64,000 nucleotides of DNA from an uncultured Geobacter sp. (GTDB taxonomy: Bacteria; Desulfobacterota; Desulfuromonadia; Geobacterales; Geobacteraceae): assembly GCA_903915655.1 (NCBI GenBank), contig CAIWTU010000051.1, positions 1 through 64,000 on the forward strand, given 5' to 3'. The number at the start of each line of letters is the position of its first letter. The first letter of the stretch is position 1. Position numbers and translations under genes: made by a program. The notes beneath the pieces are model-generated. The model searched no databases. It was not told where the DNA came from and was given only the letters and a program-made list of their open reading frames with translations. Shown here in pieces: positions 43,531 to 52,685 of this stretch.

Positions 43531-44274
43531 ATGTCGGGACATAATAAGTGGAGTACTATCAAGCATAAAAAAGGGGCAGCTGACGCCAAGCGTGGCAAGG
43601 TGTTCACCAAGTTGATCAAGGAGATCACCGTTGCCGCAAAGATGGGCGGAGCAGACCCCCTTGGCAACCCGCGGTTGCGGACTGCCGTCGATAAGGCCAA
43701 GGCCGAAAATATGCCGAAAGATAATATCGAACGGGCTATCAAGAAGGGGGCCGGTGATATGGATGGGGTCACCTATGAGGAGACGACCTATGAAGGGTAC
43801 GGTCCGGGCGGCGCGGCGGTTCTGGTGGAAGTGATGACGGATAACCGGAACCGGACGGTTTCAGATGTCCGGAGTATTTTCACCAAGTGCAACGGTAACA
43901 TGGGGGAGGCGGGCTGTGTCTCTTGGATGTTTGCGAAAAAAGGTCTGATAGTCTTCTCGAAACAGAGCGATTTTGACAAGCTCTTTGAAGCCGCGCTTGA
44001 GGCAGGAGCGGACGATGTTGTAGATGAGGATGAGCAGATAGAGGTACTGACCGATCCTTCCAGTTTTATCGAGGTCCGTGAGGCCTTGGAGCGGGCCGGT
44101 TTTAAATATGAGTCTGCAGAGGTGACCATGATTCCGCAAACCATGGCCAAGCTGGAGGGGAAGCAGGCAGAAACCATGCTGAAACTTATGGACCGGCTCG
44201 AAGATAACGATGATGTACAGAACGTATATGCCAACTTCGATATCTCCGAGGAAGAGATGGAGCGGTTGATGTAG
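43531..44274 (+). CDS. yebC: YebC/PmpR-family protein
   Basis: The 247-residue protein begins [22 protein letters not shown], the hallmark of the YebC family, and continues [21 protein letters not shown] and [23 protein letters not shown]. Family members have long been listed as DNA-binding transcriptional regulators. More recent work links them to translation of proline-rich stretches. The start is ATG at 43531 after AAAGGAG. A longer frame from 43498 has no site. It is placed directly before ruvC with a 77-base gap, the common arrangement in many bacteria. Confidence 0.97.
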   Translation: MSGHNKWSTIKHKKGAADAKRGKVFTKLIKEITVAAKMGGADPLGNPRLRTAVDKAKAENMPKDNIERAIKKGAGDMDGVTYEETTYEGYGPGGAAVLVEVMTDNRNRTVSDVRSIFTKCNGNMGEAGCVSWMFAKKGLIVFSKQSDFDKLFEAALEAGADDVVDEDEQIEVLTDPSSFIEVREALERAGFKYESAEVTMIPQTMAKLEGKQAETMLKLMDRLEDNDDVQNVYANFDISEEEMERLM

Positions 44275-44351
44275 CGAATCGTGGCGATTGGCCGACCATC
44301 CCCCGCAGATAAATTTACCGCTAAAACTGGAATCAACGTGAGCAGACGAAA

Positions 44352-44846
44352 ATGAGAGTTCTAGGAATCGACCCCGGCTCAAGGATCACCGGTTACGGCA
44401 TTATCGATTCAGTTGGAAACAGGCTGATCCATCTCGATAACGGCGCCATCTTTACCGATACGAAAGGTGATTTTCCGTCCAGACTGTATACGATTTACCG
44501 CGAATTGACAGGCATAATTGAGCGCTATCAACCGGAGGCAATGGCAGTGGAAAATATTTTTTTCGGCAAAAGTGTTCAGAGCGCGCTGAAGCTTGGCCAG
44601 GCGCGAGGCGCCGCCATCGTGGCCGGGGTAAATGCCGGTCTGCCGGTCTTTGAGTACTCCGCCCTCCAGGTCAAGCAGGCGGTTGTCGGTCACGGGAAAT
44701 CTGCCAAGGTGCAGGTACAGCAGATGCTGAAGGCGCTTCTGAACCTCCCGGAAATTGCCCAGGAAGACGCTTCTGATGCGCTGGCCGTTGCCGTCTGCCA
44801 TGCCCATTCCCGTGGTATGAACGAGTTGCGGAGCAGGGTCGTATGA
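44352..44846 (+). CDS. ruvC: Holliday junction endonuclease RuvC
   Basis: RuvC cuts four-way DNA junctions during recombination and repair. The 164-residue protein starts [16 protein letters not shown] with catalytic aspartate D7, has E67 in [11 protein letters not shown] and ends with the pair of aspartates in [15 protein letters not shown]. The family length is about 160-175. The ATG at 44352 has a weak upstream site (AGACGAAA). The stop overlaps the ruvA start by four bases, so it is translationally coupled. Confidence 0.98.
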   Translation: MRVLGIDPGSRITGYGIIDSVGNRLIHLDNGAIFTDTKGDFPSRLYTIYRELTGIIERYQPEAMAVENIFFGKSVQSALKLGQARGAAIVAGVNAGLPVFEYSALQVKQAVVGHGKSAKVQVQQMLKALLNLPEIAQEDASDALAVAVCHAHSRGMNELRSRVV

Positions 44847-45442
44847 TTGCGCTGCTGACCGGTAAGGTAGCCAGTAAGTCCCCTGATTTTATCATTCTCG
44901 ACGTAAACGGTGTCGGCTACCGGGTTCAGATCCCGTTTTCCACATATTATGAACTCCCTGAAGAAGGGGGGGAGGTCTCCTTGCAGATCTACACCCATGT
45001 CAAGGAGGACCTGATCGCCCTCTATGGATTTAGAACCGTTGCCGAAAAGAATTTTTTCCAGCTTCTTATCTCGGTTTCGGGGATCGGACCCAAGCTCGGC
45101 AAGGATATCCTTTCCAACTGCCAGGTCGGGGACCTCTCCAATGCCATCCTGCAGGGGAACCTTAGCCGGCTCTGCGCTATTCCCGGTATCGGCAAGAAGG
45201 GGGCCGAAAGGATGATTCTAGAGCTGAGAGATAAGGTGCAGAAGCTGGAACTCTCAGTTCCGATGCAGGGAGGGGCCCGTCAGTCAGAGCCTTCCGGCAT
45301 CCGGGAAGATGTTGCCTCGGCGCTGGTTAATCTGGGCTACAGAGATCTGGTGGTGAAGAATGCACTGGCGGATATCCAGATTCCGGCAGAGGCTTCGATG
45401 GAAACAGTCTTGAAGCAGGCGTTGAAGTCGCTAATGAAGTAA
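44843..45442 (+). CDS. ruvA: Holliday junction DNA-binding subunit RuvA
   Basis: RuvA binds four-way junctions and guides the RuvB motor. The 199-residue protein has the OB-fold N-terminal domain ([43 protein letters not shown]), the two helix-hairpin-helix motifs in [13 protein letters not shown] and [16 protein letters not shown], and the C-terminal domain ([18 protein letters not shown]) that touches RuvB. ATG at 44843 overlaps the ruvC stop (ATGA). The ruvB gene follows after 76 bases. Confidence 0.98.
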   Translation: MIALLTGKVASKSPDFIILDVNGVGYRVQIPFSTYYELPEEGGEVSLQIYTHVKEDLIALYGFRTVAEKNFFQLLISVSGIGPKLGKDILSNCQVGDLSNAILQGNLSRLCAIPGIGKKGAERMILELRDKVQKLELSVPMQGGARQSEPSGIREDVASALVNLGYRDLVVKNALADIQIPAEASMETVLKQALKSLMK

Positions 45443-45518
45443 ATCCTGATAGTTCGACCCTTGCCCCGGTTAATAACCCTGGGGCACCCCTTCTACGATT
45501 ACCGGTGACGGAACTCTA

Positions 45519-46535
45519 ATGACCAGAATCATTGCTCCACAGACAAACGAAGACGATTTTGTTTTTGAATCGACGCTCCGCCCCAAGACTCTTGTCGATT
45601 ATATCGGCCAGGAAAAGGCAAAGGGGAACCTGGCGCTCTTTATCGACGCAGCCAGAAAGAGGAGCGAGGCTCTGGACCATGTGCTCCTGTACGGCCCTCC
45701 GGGGCTCGGCAAGACAACCCTGGCCATTATTATCGCCGCTGAGATGGGGGTCAACATCAAGTCCACCTCCGGACCGGTTATCGAAAGGCCCGGTGACCTG
45801 GCGGCTATATTGACCAATCTCGAGCCGGGTGATGTGCTCTTCATCGACGAAATTCACCGACTCTCCCACGTGGTCGAGGAGATCCTTTATCCTGCGATGG
45901 AGGATTTTCAGCTTGATATCATTATCGGACAGGGGCCGAGTGCCCGCACCATCAAGCTCGATCTCCCCAAATTCACCCTGGTGGGGGCGACGACCCGGGC
46001 AGGTCTCCTCTCCTCGCCGCTGCGTGACCGCTTTGGCGTTATATCACGTCTTGAATTTTATACGGAGGCGGAGCTGTCAGTTATTGTCACCCGTTCTGCC
46101 CGTATCCTGGGGATCGCAATCGATCCGGACGGAGCGCTGGAAATGGCCCGCAGGAGCAGGGGAACCCCACGCATCTCCAACCGTCTCCTCCGCAGGGTCC
46201 GTGATTTTGCACAGGTCCGAGCTGATGGCGTCATAACCCGGCAGGTGGCGCAGGATGCGCTGGCGCTCCTGGAAATAGACGAGATGGGTTTTGACCCAAT
46301 GGACAGGCTGATCATGCTGACCATTATTGACAAGTTCTCTGGTGGTCCGGTAGGTCTTGATACTCTGGCAGCGGCCATTTGTGAAGAGAGTGACACTATT
46401 GAGGATGTCTACGAACCATACCTGATTCAGAACGGTTTCCTGAACCGGACTCCCCGGGGCCGGGTCGCGACCAGGACGGCTTATCTCCATTTTTCGAGGC
46501 TTTTTCCCGAGCCTCCGCAGGGGAACCTGTTTTGA
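45519..46535 (+). CDS. ruvB: Holliday junction branch migration ATPase RuvB
   Basis: RuvB forms hexameric rings that pump DNA through the RuvA-junction complex. The 338-residue protein has Walker [10 protein letters not shown], Walker [10 protein letters not shown], sensor 1 VGATTRAG, the arginine finger in PLRDRFGV and the C-terminal winged helix with GLDTLAAAI and TPRGRVAT. The ATG at 45519 has CGGAACTCTA upstream, a modest site. ruvA, ruvC and yebC precede it. A small DnaA-like ATPase gene comes 71 bases later. Confidence 0.98.
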   Translation: MTRIIAPQTNEDDFVFESTLRPKTLVDYIGQEKAKGNLALFIDAARKRSEALDHVLLYGPPGLGKTTLAIIIAAEMGVNIKSTSGPVIERPGDLAAILTNLEPGDVLFIDEIHRLSHVVEEILYPAMEDFQLDIIIGQGPSARTIKLDLPKFTLVGATTRAGLLSSPLRDRFGVISRLEFYTEAELSVIVTRSARILGIAIDPDGALEMARRSRGTPRISNRLLRRVRDFAQVRADGVITRQVAQDALALLEIDEMGFDPMDRLIMLTIIDKFSGGPVGLDTLAAAICEESDTIEDVYEPYLIQNGFLNRTPRGRVATRTAYLHFSRLFPEPPQGNLF

Positions 46536-46606
46536 TTGAACCCGTTTGATCTTATTGACTGATCCGGGCCACCAAAACCAATTAAAATGTTTTCCAAGAG
46601 TCCATT

Positions 46607-47365
46607 ATGCAACAGGTATTTGAATTCCCCATAAATCCGAAATTTTCCTTTGCCAATTTTGTCGTCTGCGACGGTAACCGTACGGCATTCCAGTTTGCCC
46701 GGAGACTGGTTGACGGCAACGGCGTGGAAAACCTTCTCTATATTTACGGCCCGCCCGGTTCAGGTAAGACTCATCTCCTGATGGCTCTCGGGGGGGCTTT
46801 TGCCAGTTTCGGCCGGGACCGCGGGCCCTTGTTGCCCGCTTCTGTCCCTTGTGTCTCCTTCAAGGATATCGACGAGCTTTATTGCGGCGAGTATCCGGCT
46901 GAAGCGGCTTCAAAGCTGGCAGAGCGTTTTCTGGATGCTCCGGCACTTTTGCTGGATGATATCCACCTGATTCCTGATAATGTAAATGTCAGGGTAGAGC
47001 TGTGGCAGCTCTTTAACGACTTTTACCAGGCTGGCAAGAAAATAGTGGTTACCGGGCTCTACCCGCCCAAAGAACTTCCACACCTGGATGCCCACCTTAA
47101 TTCGCGGCTTTTGTGGGGACTTGTGGCCAATATAGACGTTTCCGACGACACCTCCCGCCGTATGATAATGAAAAAACTTGCTGAGGACCGGCAGGTGAGC
47201 CTCCCTGACGACGTTGTTGAATACCTGCTCAGGCATGTCCGTAGAGATACTCCTTCACTCATCCTTGCGCTCGAGGCGACCAGCCGCTTTGCCCTGGCCG
47301 TCAAGCGGAAGATAACCGTTCGCCTGGCAAAGGAAGCGCTGGGGTTCCAGTCAGAAATCCGCTAA
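46607..47365 (+). CDS. DnaA-like ATPase (Hda-like)
   Basis: The 252-residue protein is the AAA+ core of DnaA without the N-terminal and DNA-binding domains. It has SFANFVVCDGNRTAFQFA (compare DnaA FxNFVVGxxN), Walker A YIYGPPGSGKTHLL, Walker B ALLLDDIHLI, a sensor-1 stretch IVVTGLYPPKEL, the arginine region HLNSRLLWGLVANI and a short lid domain. It lacks the DNA-binding helix-turn-helix of DnaA domain IV. Such short homologues include Hda, which with the sliding clamp makes DnaA-ATP hydrolyse its nucleotide. A canonical clamp-binding motif at the N-terminus is suggested by MQQVFEFP. It follows ruvB by 71 bases. Confidence 0.88.
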   Translation: MQQVFEFPINPKFSFANFVVCDGNRTAFQFARRLVDGNGVENLLYIYGPPGSGKTHLLMALGGAFASFGRDRGPLLPASVPCVSFKDIDELYCGEYPAEAASKLAERFLDAPALLLDDIHLIPDNVNVRVELWQLFNDFYQAGKKIVVTGLYPPKELPHLDAHLNSRLLWGLVANIDVSDDTSRRMIMKKLAEDRQVSLPDDVVEYLLRHVRRDTPSLILALEATSRFALAVKRKITVRLAKEALGFQSEIR

Positions 47366-47442
47366 GTCCGGGGGTGATCAGGATGATCGCACCTTCGTTA
47401 CGACAACGCTTTTTTCCGGTTTGATCCCGGGGAGTATTAAAC

Positions 47443-49167
47443 ATGGACTCTAAACCGAACAACCTTCTGTACGAGGTCAATGAAAACCCGCCATTCTTGC
47501 TGGCGCTGGCTATGGGGATACAGCACATCTTGCTGGTCTATGGCGAGATCACGCTCTTACCCGTTATTATCGGGAAAAAGGCTGGCGCCCCGATGGAACA
47601 TATCATGTTCGCTGCCGCCGCTGCCGGTCTCGCCGCCGGTCTTGCCACCCTGCTGCAGGTGCTGCGTGTGGGGCGGGTCGGCGCCGGCTATACTCTCTTT
47701 ATGGGGAGTTCTGCGGCTTATCTGACCGGGAGTCTGGGAATTATAAAGGCCGGAGGGTTTCCCCTTCTGGCTACCCTGAGCATACTGGTAGTCCCCGTTG
47801 AGCTGGCAATGGGGTATTTCCTGCGTTTTCTGCGCCATATCATCACCCCTGCCGTAGGTGGTGTAATCCTGCTGCTGGTGGTCATGAGTCTGGTGCCGCT
47901 GAGTGTTTTCGAGTGGGTCGGCGAACCGGGCCATCCGTTGCACGCATCATGGGAAAACTTCTTAACCGGTCTGGTTACCATTGGTGTTCTCCTTGCAGCC
48001 AGTCTCTTCGGAGGGCGAAAGCTCAGGCTCTGGTGCCCCTTTATCGGCATGGCCGCAGGTCTTCTTGCCTCGTGGGCCCTGGGATTGTTGCCCTCCTGTA
48101 GTTTCAGCGCCTATCCCTGGTATGGGTGGTTCAGGGGGTCCTGGCCCGGGCTCGCCACCGACCTTAAATTAGAACACCTCAGCCTCTTTGCCACAATGGC
48201 CGTCCTCACGCTGATAAATGGGGTCCAGGCCATCGGCAACAGTATGGCGGTTCAGCAGGTATCGCATCGCGAACCCCGGCAGGTCAGCTACCAGGTGGTC
48301 CAGGGGACAATTTACGGTGACGCGTTCGGCAACATCTTCAGCGGTCTGCTCGGAACCGTCCCCAACGAAACATATGCAGAGAATATCTGCGTACTGAAAG
48401 CTACCGGGGTTACCAGCCGTCTGGTGGGGATCTTCGGAGCATTAATGCTCATGGCGTTACCCTTCTCGCCAAAGCTTAGCATGGCGTTGGTGCAGCTTCC
48501 TACACCGGTGTTTGGAGGGTTCCTGATGGGGATGGCCGCCATGATGTTTCCTTCGGGCCTGGAACTCGTATTTTCCCACGGCATCAACCACCGGTCCGGT
48601 CTCCTTGTGGGAATCTCCCTCTGCATCGGGATGGTAGCCGAATCCGGACTATTCTTCCCCGACCTTTTTATCCCTTCTATCGCCGTTTTTCTCAATAACG
48701 GAGTCGCCGCAGGTGGCCTGACCGCTGTAATTCTAAGCCTCCTCTTTCGGATTACCGAAAAACAGGTCTATGCGACCGAGCTGGGAGCATCACTGGAGAA
48801 TCTCCCAGTTTTGATGGAGCGGATTCAGCAGGCGGGAGAATACCTCGATATCCCGAACGAGCAGGTTCTGAAGCTGCAACTCGTGTGCGAGGAAATACTG
48901 CTCCACATATCGGACCCAGCCGATTCCGGCGATCGGCAGTGCCTCATGGGTATAAAAATAGTTGATAACGAGGATGAACTCACCGTGGAGATCTCCTGCG
49001 GTCAACAGATCTCCGACCTGAAGAGGATCCATGTCCCGCAGGATCTGCCGATTGCCAGCGCTGCGGAACTCGACCGGCTCGGGCTTGCCCTGTTCAGGCA
49101 TCTGATCACGGACTTCCGTCAGGCATCGCTCTCGGGGGTCAGCTATATCTGGTTCACTTTGAAATAG
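47443..49167 (+). CDS. NCS2-family nucleobase permease fused to a C-terminal RsbW-like ATPase domain
   Basis: Residues ~15-440 form an NCS2 (xanthine/uracil) transporter with about twelve to fourteen hydrophobic segments, including AMGIQHILLVYGE near the N-terminus and GTVPNETYAENICVLKATGV, the family signature region. Normal NCS2 proteins end near this point. Here about 130 extra residues follow: LQLVCEEILLHISDPADSG and LGLALFRHLITDFRQASLSG resemble the N-box and G2 region of HATPase_c_2/RsbW-type anti-sigma kinases, but the usual catalytic Asn after EExxxN is replaced (EEILLHI) and the G1 motif is not clear. The domain may only bind or sense something. The ATG at 47443 is preceded by GGGGAG. 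The fusion is my reading of the sequence. Confidence 0.82.
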   Translation: MDSKPNNLLYEVNENPPFLLALAMGIQHILLVYGEITLLPVIIGKKAGAPMEHIMFAAAAAGLAAGLATLLQVLRVGRVGAGYTLFMGSSAAYLTGSLGIIKAGGFPLLATLSILVVPVELAMGYFLRFLRHIITPAVGGVILLLVVMSLVPLSVFEWVGEPGHPLHASWENFLTGLVTIGVLLAASLFGGRKLRLWCPFIGMAAGLLASWALGLLPSCSFSAYPWYGWFRGSWPGLATDLKLEHLSLFATMAVLTLINGVQAIGNSMAVQQVSHREPRQVSYQVVQGTIYGDAFGNIFSGLLGTVPNETYAENICVLKATGVTSRLVGIFGALMLMALPFSPKLSMALVQLPTPVFGGFLMGMAAMMFPSGLELVFSHGINHRSGLLVGISLCIGMVAESGLFFPDLFIPSIAVFLNNGVAAGGLTAVILSLLFRITEKQVYATELGASLENLPVLMERIQQAGEYLDIPNEQVLKLQLVCEEILLHISDPADSGDRQCLMGIKIVDNEDELTVEISCGQQISDLKRIHVPQDLPIASAAELDRLGLALFRHLITDFRQASLSGVSYIWFTLK

Positions 49168-49552
49168 CAGGTAGAACGGCATCGTTTTCCTCTAGGCGCC
49201 TCTTCCGTTTCGTTGGAATAAATTCGGACTGGAGCTTGAGGGATATCTGTTATTGAGTTTCCATCCGGAAACGTTGCAGCATATAGACGAAGCGTGGTAC
49301 CATTCTTCACAAATATTCACCGAAAAGGCACAGCATGGGCAACCGTGTGTCGCAATGCTACCATCCCTATGGGATAGAGGGGCTGTCGAAGTGGGTCATT
49401 TGAAGGCAATACCGTACAACGCCAAAAGGGGTGGGGGGGAGAGTTCAAACCCGGACGATCGGAAGGGGCGTCCCTGCAATAGGCCCACGCCGTTTTTTTG
49501 CTCAGTAATTAAGGCCTGGGGAGTTGGACTGAGTAGATCCAGGTCAGTCGTT
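49168..49552. other. Intergenic stretch with an uncertain 5' extension of the thermonuclease frame
   Basis: About 385 bases. The thermonuclease frame stays open back to 49253, but its translation there is rich in Gly, Pro and charged residues and has no signal or domain, so I treat it as non-coding. Poly-G and poly-T stretches near 49430 and 49490 are visible. No RNA gene was recognised. Confidence 0.4.
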
Positions 49553-50092
49553 TTGACAATAATCATTTTATGGGCAATATCTCCTGCCTGCCACGCCAAA
49601 GAACCGATTCGCACCATAGAGGGGATCGATACCAAAGTCTCTGACGGAGATACTATTAATGTGCGGGATAGTCTGGGAACTCTGGTCAAAGTCCGGCTAT
49701 ACGGTATAGATGCCCCTGAAACCGGGAAAGCAAACAAAAATACCGGACAGGTCAGCAAGCCAGGTCAACCCTATGGAGAAGAAGCGTTTCAAGCTCTTCA
49801 AATGAAGATATTGAGAAGGAGCGTTAAAGTCGACATCCTGGCTGTTGACCTCTACAAACGATCCGTAGGGATCGTATACCTCAATGGCAAGAACATTAAC
49901 CTGGAAATGGTGGCTGAAGGACATGCCTGGGCCTACAGACAGTATCTCCACAGGCCTCATGCATCTGAATACCTGCAGGCAGAGGAGGAGGCCAGAGGTA
50001 AAAGACTCGGAATATGGCAGCAGAGCAACCCGCAAGCTCCCTGGGAGTTCAGGCGTTCTCTGAAGAAAATCAATTATCTCGGACAATACTGA
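49553..50092 (+). CDS. Exported thermonuclease (SNase-like)
   Basis: It should be a secreted or periplasmic nuclease of the staphylococcal nuclease family. A signal-like segment (LTIIILWAISPACHA) leads into the SNase fold: VSDGDTINVRDSLG, then VRLYGIDAPETGK with the catalytic Arg, Asp and Glu, then VDLYKRSVGIVYL with the second arginine. The end reads ARGKRLGIWQQS, also a family feature. I start it at a TTG at 49553, just before the signal peptide, but no strong ribosome site is visible. The frame extends to 49253 without a stop. Coordinates for the 5' end are therefore uncertain. It lies next to repeats and transposase remnants. Confidence 0.78.
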   Translation: MTIIILWAISPACHAKEPIRTIEGIDTKVSDGDTINVRDSLGTLVKVRLYGIDAPETGKANKNTGQVSKPGQPYGEEAFQALQMKILRRSVKVDILAVDLYKRSVGIVYLNGKNINLEMVAEGHAWAYRQYLHRPHASEYLQAEEEARGKRLGIWQQSNPQAPWEFRRSLKKINYLGQY

Positions 50093-50135
50093 ACATCCTG
50101 CTGGCAACTTATGTTCCTACCGTGTGGTCATCCCT

Positions 50136-50193
50136 ACCCTGGGGTCAAACCGGTTTTGCCACCCTCTTCAAGGAGCAACCCTGGGGTCAAACC
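50136..50193. repeat. Direct repeat of 16 bp
   Basis: ACCCTGGGGTCAAACC occurs at 50136-50151 and 50178-50193, 42 bases apart. It lies between the thermonuclease gene and the IS110 remnant and could be scar sequence. Confidence 0.7.
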
Positions 50194-50340
50194 TACACTC
50201 TTGACAATACACCCAGAGTGACGGTAGCTGGTGCCGTTACCGGGAAAATCAAAGTAGCGATGCATCGGCACTACTCCTAGCGCTGTTTCAGATATTCAAT
50301 CCCCACTCTTATTGCAAAACGATCAAAGAGCGCATTCTAC

Positions 50341-50520
50341 TATATCTTGCTGGATATTCACAAGAAGGTAATAGCCTATTGTATCAAAGCCCTGGATGGC
50401 CGCCTAACAGTGGAGGGAAAGATTGATGCTAACAGGGAGTCGGTTGGCGAATGGGTGCAGGGCCATCTCCTGGAATGTTATCTCTGCTGCTTGATCTCTG
50501 AAGGAATCAGGGTAAAATGA
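50341..50520 (+). pseudogene. Remnant of an IS110-family transposase N-terminus
   Basis: The 59 codons read YILLDIHKKVIAYCIKALDG and then RLTVEGKIDANRESVGEWVQ, which resembles the DEDD-transposase start of IS110 elements (typically ...GlDvHkk...v.d..G.....g.i..tr..l..w). The first catalytic aspartate is present in LLDIHKK. The rest of the protein is absent: the frame drifts after VQGHLLECYLCC and stops at 50518. No start codon with a ribosome site and no downstream transposase domain exist here. The element is dead. It lies immediately upstream of the split gene at 50671. Confidence 0.65.
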
Positions 50521-50670
50521 GGGCAGATGGTGCCATTGTCGTCCGGGGATGCAGCCTTGATAGAATAGTGTCAACCGCATCTCCCGATGGGAAACCTGCT
50601 TAACCTTTTTGATGTTTGTCTTTGTCATGGCTTCATAGTTGCGTCTGATGGTAAATGGGAGGAGATCAAA

Positions 50671-51330
50671 ATGGGATACTTTGTAGTTGTCAGGATATGG
50701 GAGTCGATCCCGCCAGCGAGCAGAATCAGCCGCTACGTTGCTCCCCTTTCCGCTGCCCTGATATCACACCGGTTGGGTGATGTGGTCGGCTAGAGCACCC
50801 GGATGAGTGCAGAACTGGAGATCGAATCGGTCGAGTTCGACCTCGATCTTGTCAATCTCGATGAGGGAGTCAATATTGCAAAGCTTCTGCTGGAGGAAGC
50901 GGGCGCGCCGGCCGGATCGGAGCTGAGGATCGAGCAGCGGGGGGAAGAAAAGATTATTCCTTTTGGCAAAAAAGAGGGTCTGGCTATCTATCTGGATGGT
51001 ATAAACCTCCCAGATTCGGTGTACGAGAGATGTACCTGCGACTCTCTGGCGTTTCAGATCAACGGCGCCCTGACTTCAGTCGAAGGAGAGATACGAGGTT
51101 CATGGGTTGGCCGCAACGAGACAGCTATCTACATCTACGGGCCTAATGCCGAAATCATGTTTTTTGCCATAGAACCTTTTCTGACCTCCTACCCCCTCTG
51201 CCAGAATTCGCGGATCGTGATACGGCACGGGAACCCGGAGCTGAACAGCCGGACCGTAAGACTTCCTTTTCATGAGGGTGGTGAGGAAGTGCAACAGGTT
51301 TTCTGGGGCGGGCAGTCAGGGTCGGGGTAA
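50671..51330 (+). pseudogene. Unknown conserved-looking gene split by an in-frame TAG
   Basis: A strong ribosome site GGGAGGAG lies just before the ATG at 50671. This opens a frame of 40 codons (MGYFVVVRIWESIPPASRIS and RYVAPLSAALISHRLGDVVG) that ends at TAG (50791-50793). The same frame continues without another stop to 51330, with a product of 175 residues from an ATG at 50803 (MSAELEIESVEFDLDLVNLD). That second ATG has no ribosome site of its own. Acidic, beta-rich sequence and the GlyGly/Pro pattern continue smoothly across the stop. The simplest reading is one ~219-residue gene with a nonsense mutation. Alternatives are TAG read-through or a coupled pair. I know no named family. Confidence 0.6.
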
Positions 51331-51429
51331 CTTTGGGGTCAGTACAGGAATATCGGGAGTCTCATCCATGCGGAGACTCCCCTCTGCCATCGGTTCCCTC
51401 TTTTGTCTGCAATATCAAGGGGAGGTTAT

Positions 51430-52128
51430 TCAAGGCTTGACGCAATTTGTGCCGTTGTGTCCCCTGCAGAGCATATAGCGGAAACGTTGAGCCCAGTATT
51501 CGAGGGCAGCGTTGGCGTTGTGCCAGGTATCAAAGACACCCTTGAAGTCCTTCCCCCCTACACGCCTGTCCAGCGCCGCTCCGAGCAGTTCGCCGGTCAT
51601 GGCATCGGTTGCCTTGAACTCTCCGGTTATCTCACCCACACCGGATGTTTTACCGGAGGCGCCGTATTTTGCCACGGAGAGCCCTACGCCGATCGGCGTG
51701 ACGCTCGACATGATATTGCGGACCGTTTTCGAGCTGTCTGCGTCGATGATCGCTATCTGGATCCTCATGGTCCACGGTTCCGGACTCTGCACGATGCGGT
51801 AATCCTGCCCCAGCTCCCTTGTCAGATAGATAAACGCGTTGTTCGCAAGTTTCTGGTAGTTTTCCCTCTCTTCCGTGTCGAGTTCTGCCTCTTTCCCGAT
51901 CAGGACCGGATCGATCATGATCTTGGAGTAACGCAAGAAGTCCGCCTTCGGATTGATGTAGCGGTAGAGGGCCTGGTCGCCGGTACCTTTCTCAAGGACG
52001 GAAGGATTGACCAGCAACGATTCCTTCACCTCCAGGTTCCGCGCCTGCATGCTCGCCCCACACCCCCCCAGCAGAAAGGTGAGAAGAAAGATCGACAATA
52101 ATCTACAAGCTGTTGCAATAGTTTTCAT
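51430..52128 (-). CDS. DUF3313-type lipoprotein
   Basis: The 232-residue product starts with a lipoprotein signal, with lipobox LLGGC at ~20-24 (preceded by RLLSIFLLTFLLGG). The mature region resembles DUF3313: YRYINPKADFLRYSKIMIDPV near 60, then EERENYQKLANNAFIYLTREL, YRIVQSPEPWTMRIQIAIIDA and the Gly-rich GEITGEFKATDAMTGELLGAALDR. Family members are envelope proteins of unknown function. CAGGAGTC lies before the ATG at 52128. A start at 52221 would lie upstream of a site. It is a separate single-gene unit. The next gene, on the same strand, begins upstream at 52555. Confidence 0.85.
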   Translation of the reverse strand: MKTIATACRLLSIFLLTFLLGGCGASMQARNLEVKESLLVNPSVLEKGTGDQALYRYINPKADFLRYSKIMIDPVLIGKEAELDTEERENYQKLANNAFIYLTRELGQDYRIVQSPEPWTMRIQIAIIDADSSKTVRNIMSSVTPIGVGLSVAKYGASGKTSGVGEITGEFKATDAMTGELLGAALDRRVGGKDFKGVFDTWHNANAALEYWAQRFRYMLCRGHNGTNCVKP

Positions 52129-52222
52129 GACATTGACTCCTGTACCGTTCTGGGATTTTACCAACGGCGATTCAGCCAGCCGTATCAAACTGACAGATGA
52201 ATTTCTAATTGTTGCCGACAAC

Positions 52223-52555
52223 TCACCGCTTGGTGTTTCGTACAGCCTCGATCAGCTCCATCCCCCTTATGGCCGAGACCTCCAGGAAGCTGATTTCCGG
52301 CTTTTCCCGGGAGAGCTCCATTGCCGCCAGGACCCTGGTATATAGATCGGATCGAACGTGTTGGAGGAGGTCTTCCTTAGAACGCCACTGTTCCATATAG
52401 AAGATTAACCTTTCGTCCCCTTCTTCTTCGCAGATGCTGCAGGCCAGACAAGCGTGAATCGCTTGGGTAGGTCCCTTGATAGAGAGGAGAATGTCGAGTA
52501 TTTCCCTCCGCTTCCCGTGTATCGGCGCAATTTTGACTATGGAGAATATCCTCAT
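52223..52555 (-). CDS. ABM-domain protein (antibiotic biosynthesis monooxygenase-like)
   Basis: A 110-residue ferredoxin-like alpha/beta fold protein: MRIFSIVKIAPIHGKRREIL at the start, GPTQAIHACLACSICEEE in the middle, then LIFYMEQWRSKEDLLQHVRS, a typical ABM motif with Trp followed by a His in the last helix. Relatives include quinol monooxygenases such as YgiN and heme-degrading enzymes, but many members have no known activity. Two closely spaced cysteines (CLAC) are uncommon in the family. No ribosome site was judged strong. It is followed on the same strand by the DUF3313 lipoprotein gene at 51430-52128, 94 bases further down. The pairing may be incidental. Confidence 0.82.
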   Translation of the reverse strand: MRIFSIVKIAPIHGKRREILDILLSIKGPTQAIHACLACSICEEEGDERLIFYMEQWRSKEDLLQHVRSDLYTRVLAAMELSREKPEISFLEVSAIRGMELIEAVRNTKR

Positions 52556-52685
52556 GGTAAAATATTTATCCGAGATTCATGCCAATCGGAAATAAAATTT
52601 GAATGCTTTGTAACTTATTGTAATGGATAGTGTTTGCGACCAGAAAGATGTGGTGAGCAGTCTGTTGGCGGACGAAATGCCGGCT

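Noticed and set aside
49420-49500. tRNA or tmRNA-like stretch with GAGTTCAAACCCGGAC
   Set aside because: It contains a T-loop-like string only. No acceptor stem, anticodon arm or CCA end can be folded around it.
50014-50280. 88-codon frame overlapping the thermonuclease end
   Set aside because: It overlaps a well-supported gene in another frame and spans direct repeats, with no ribosome site.
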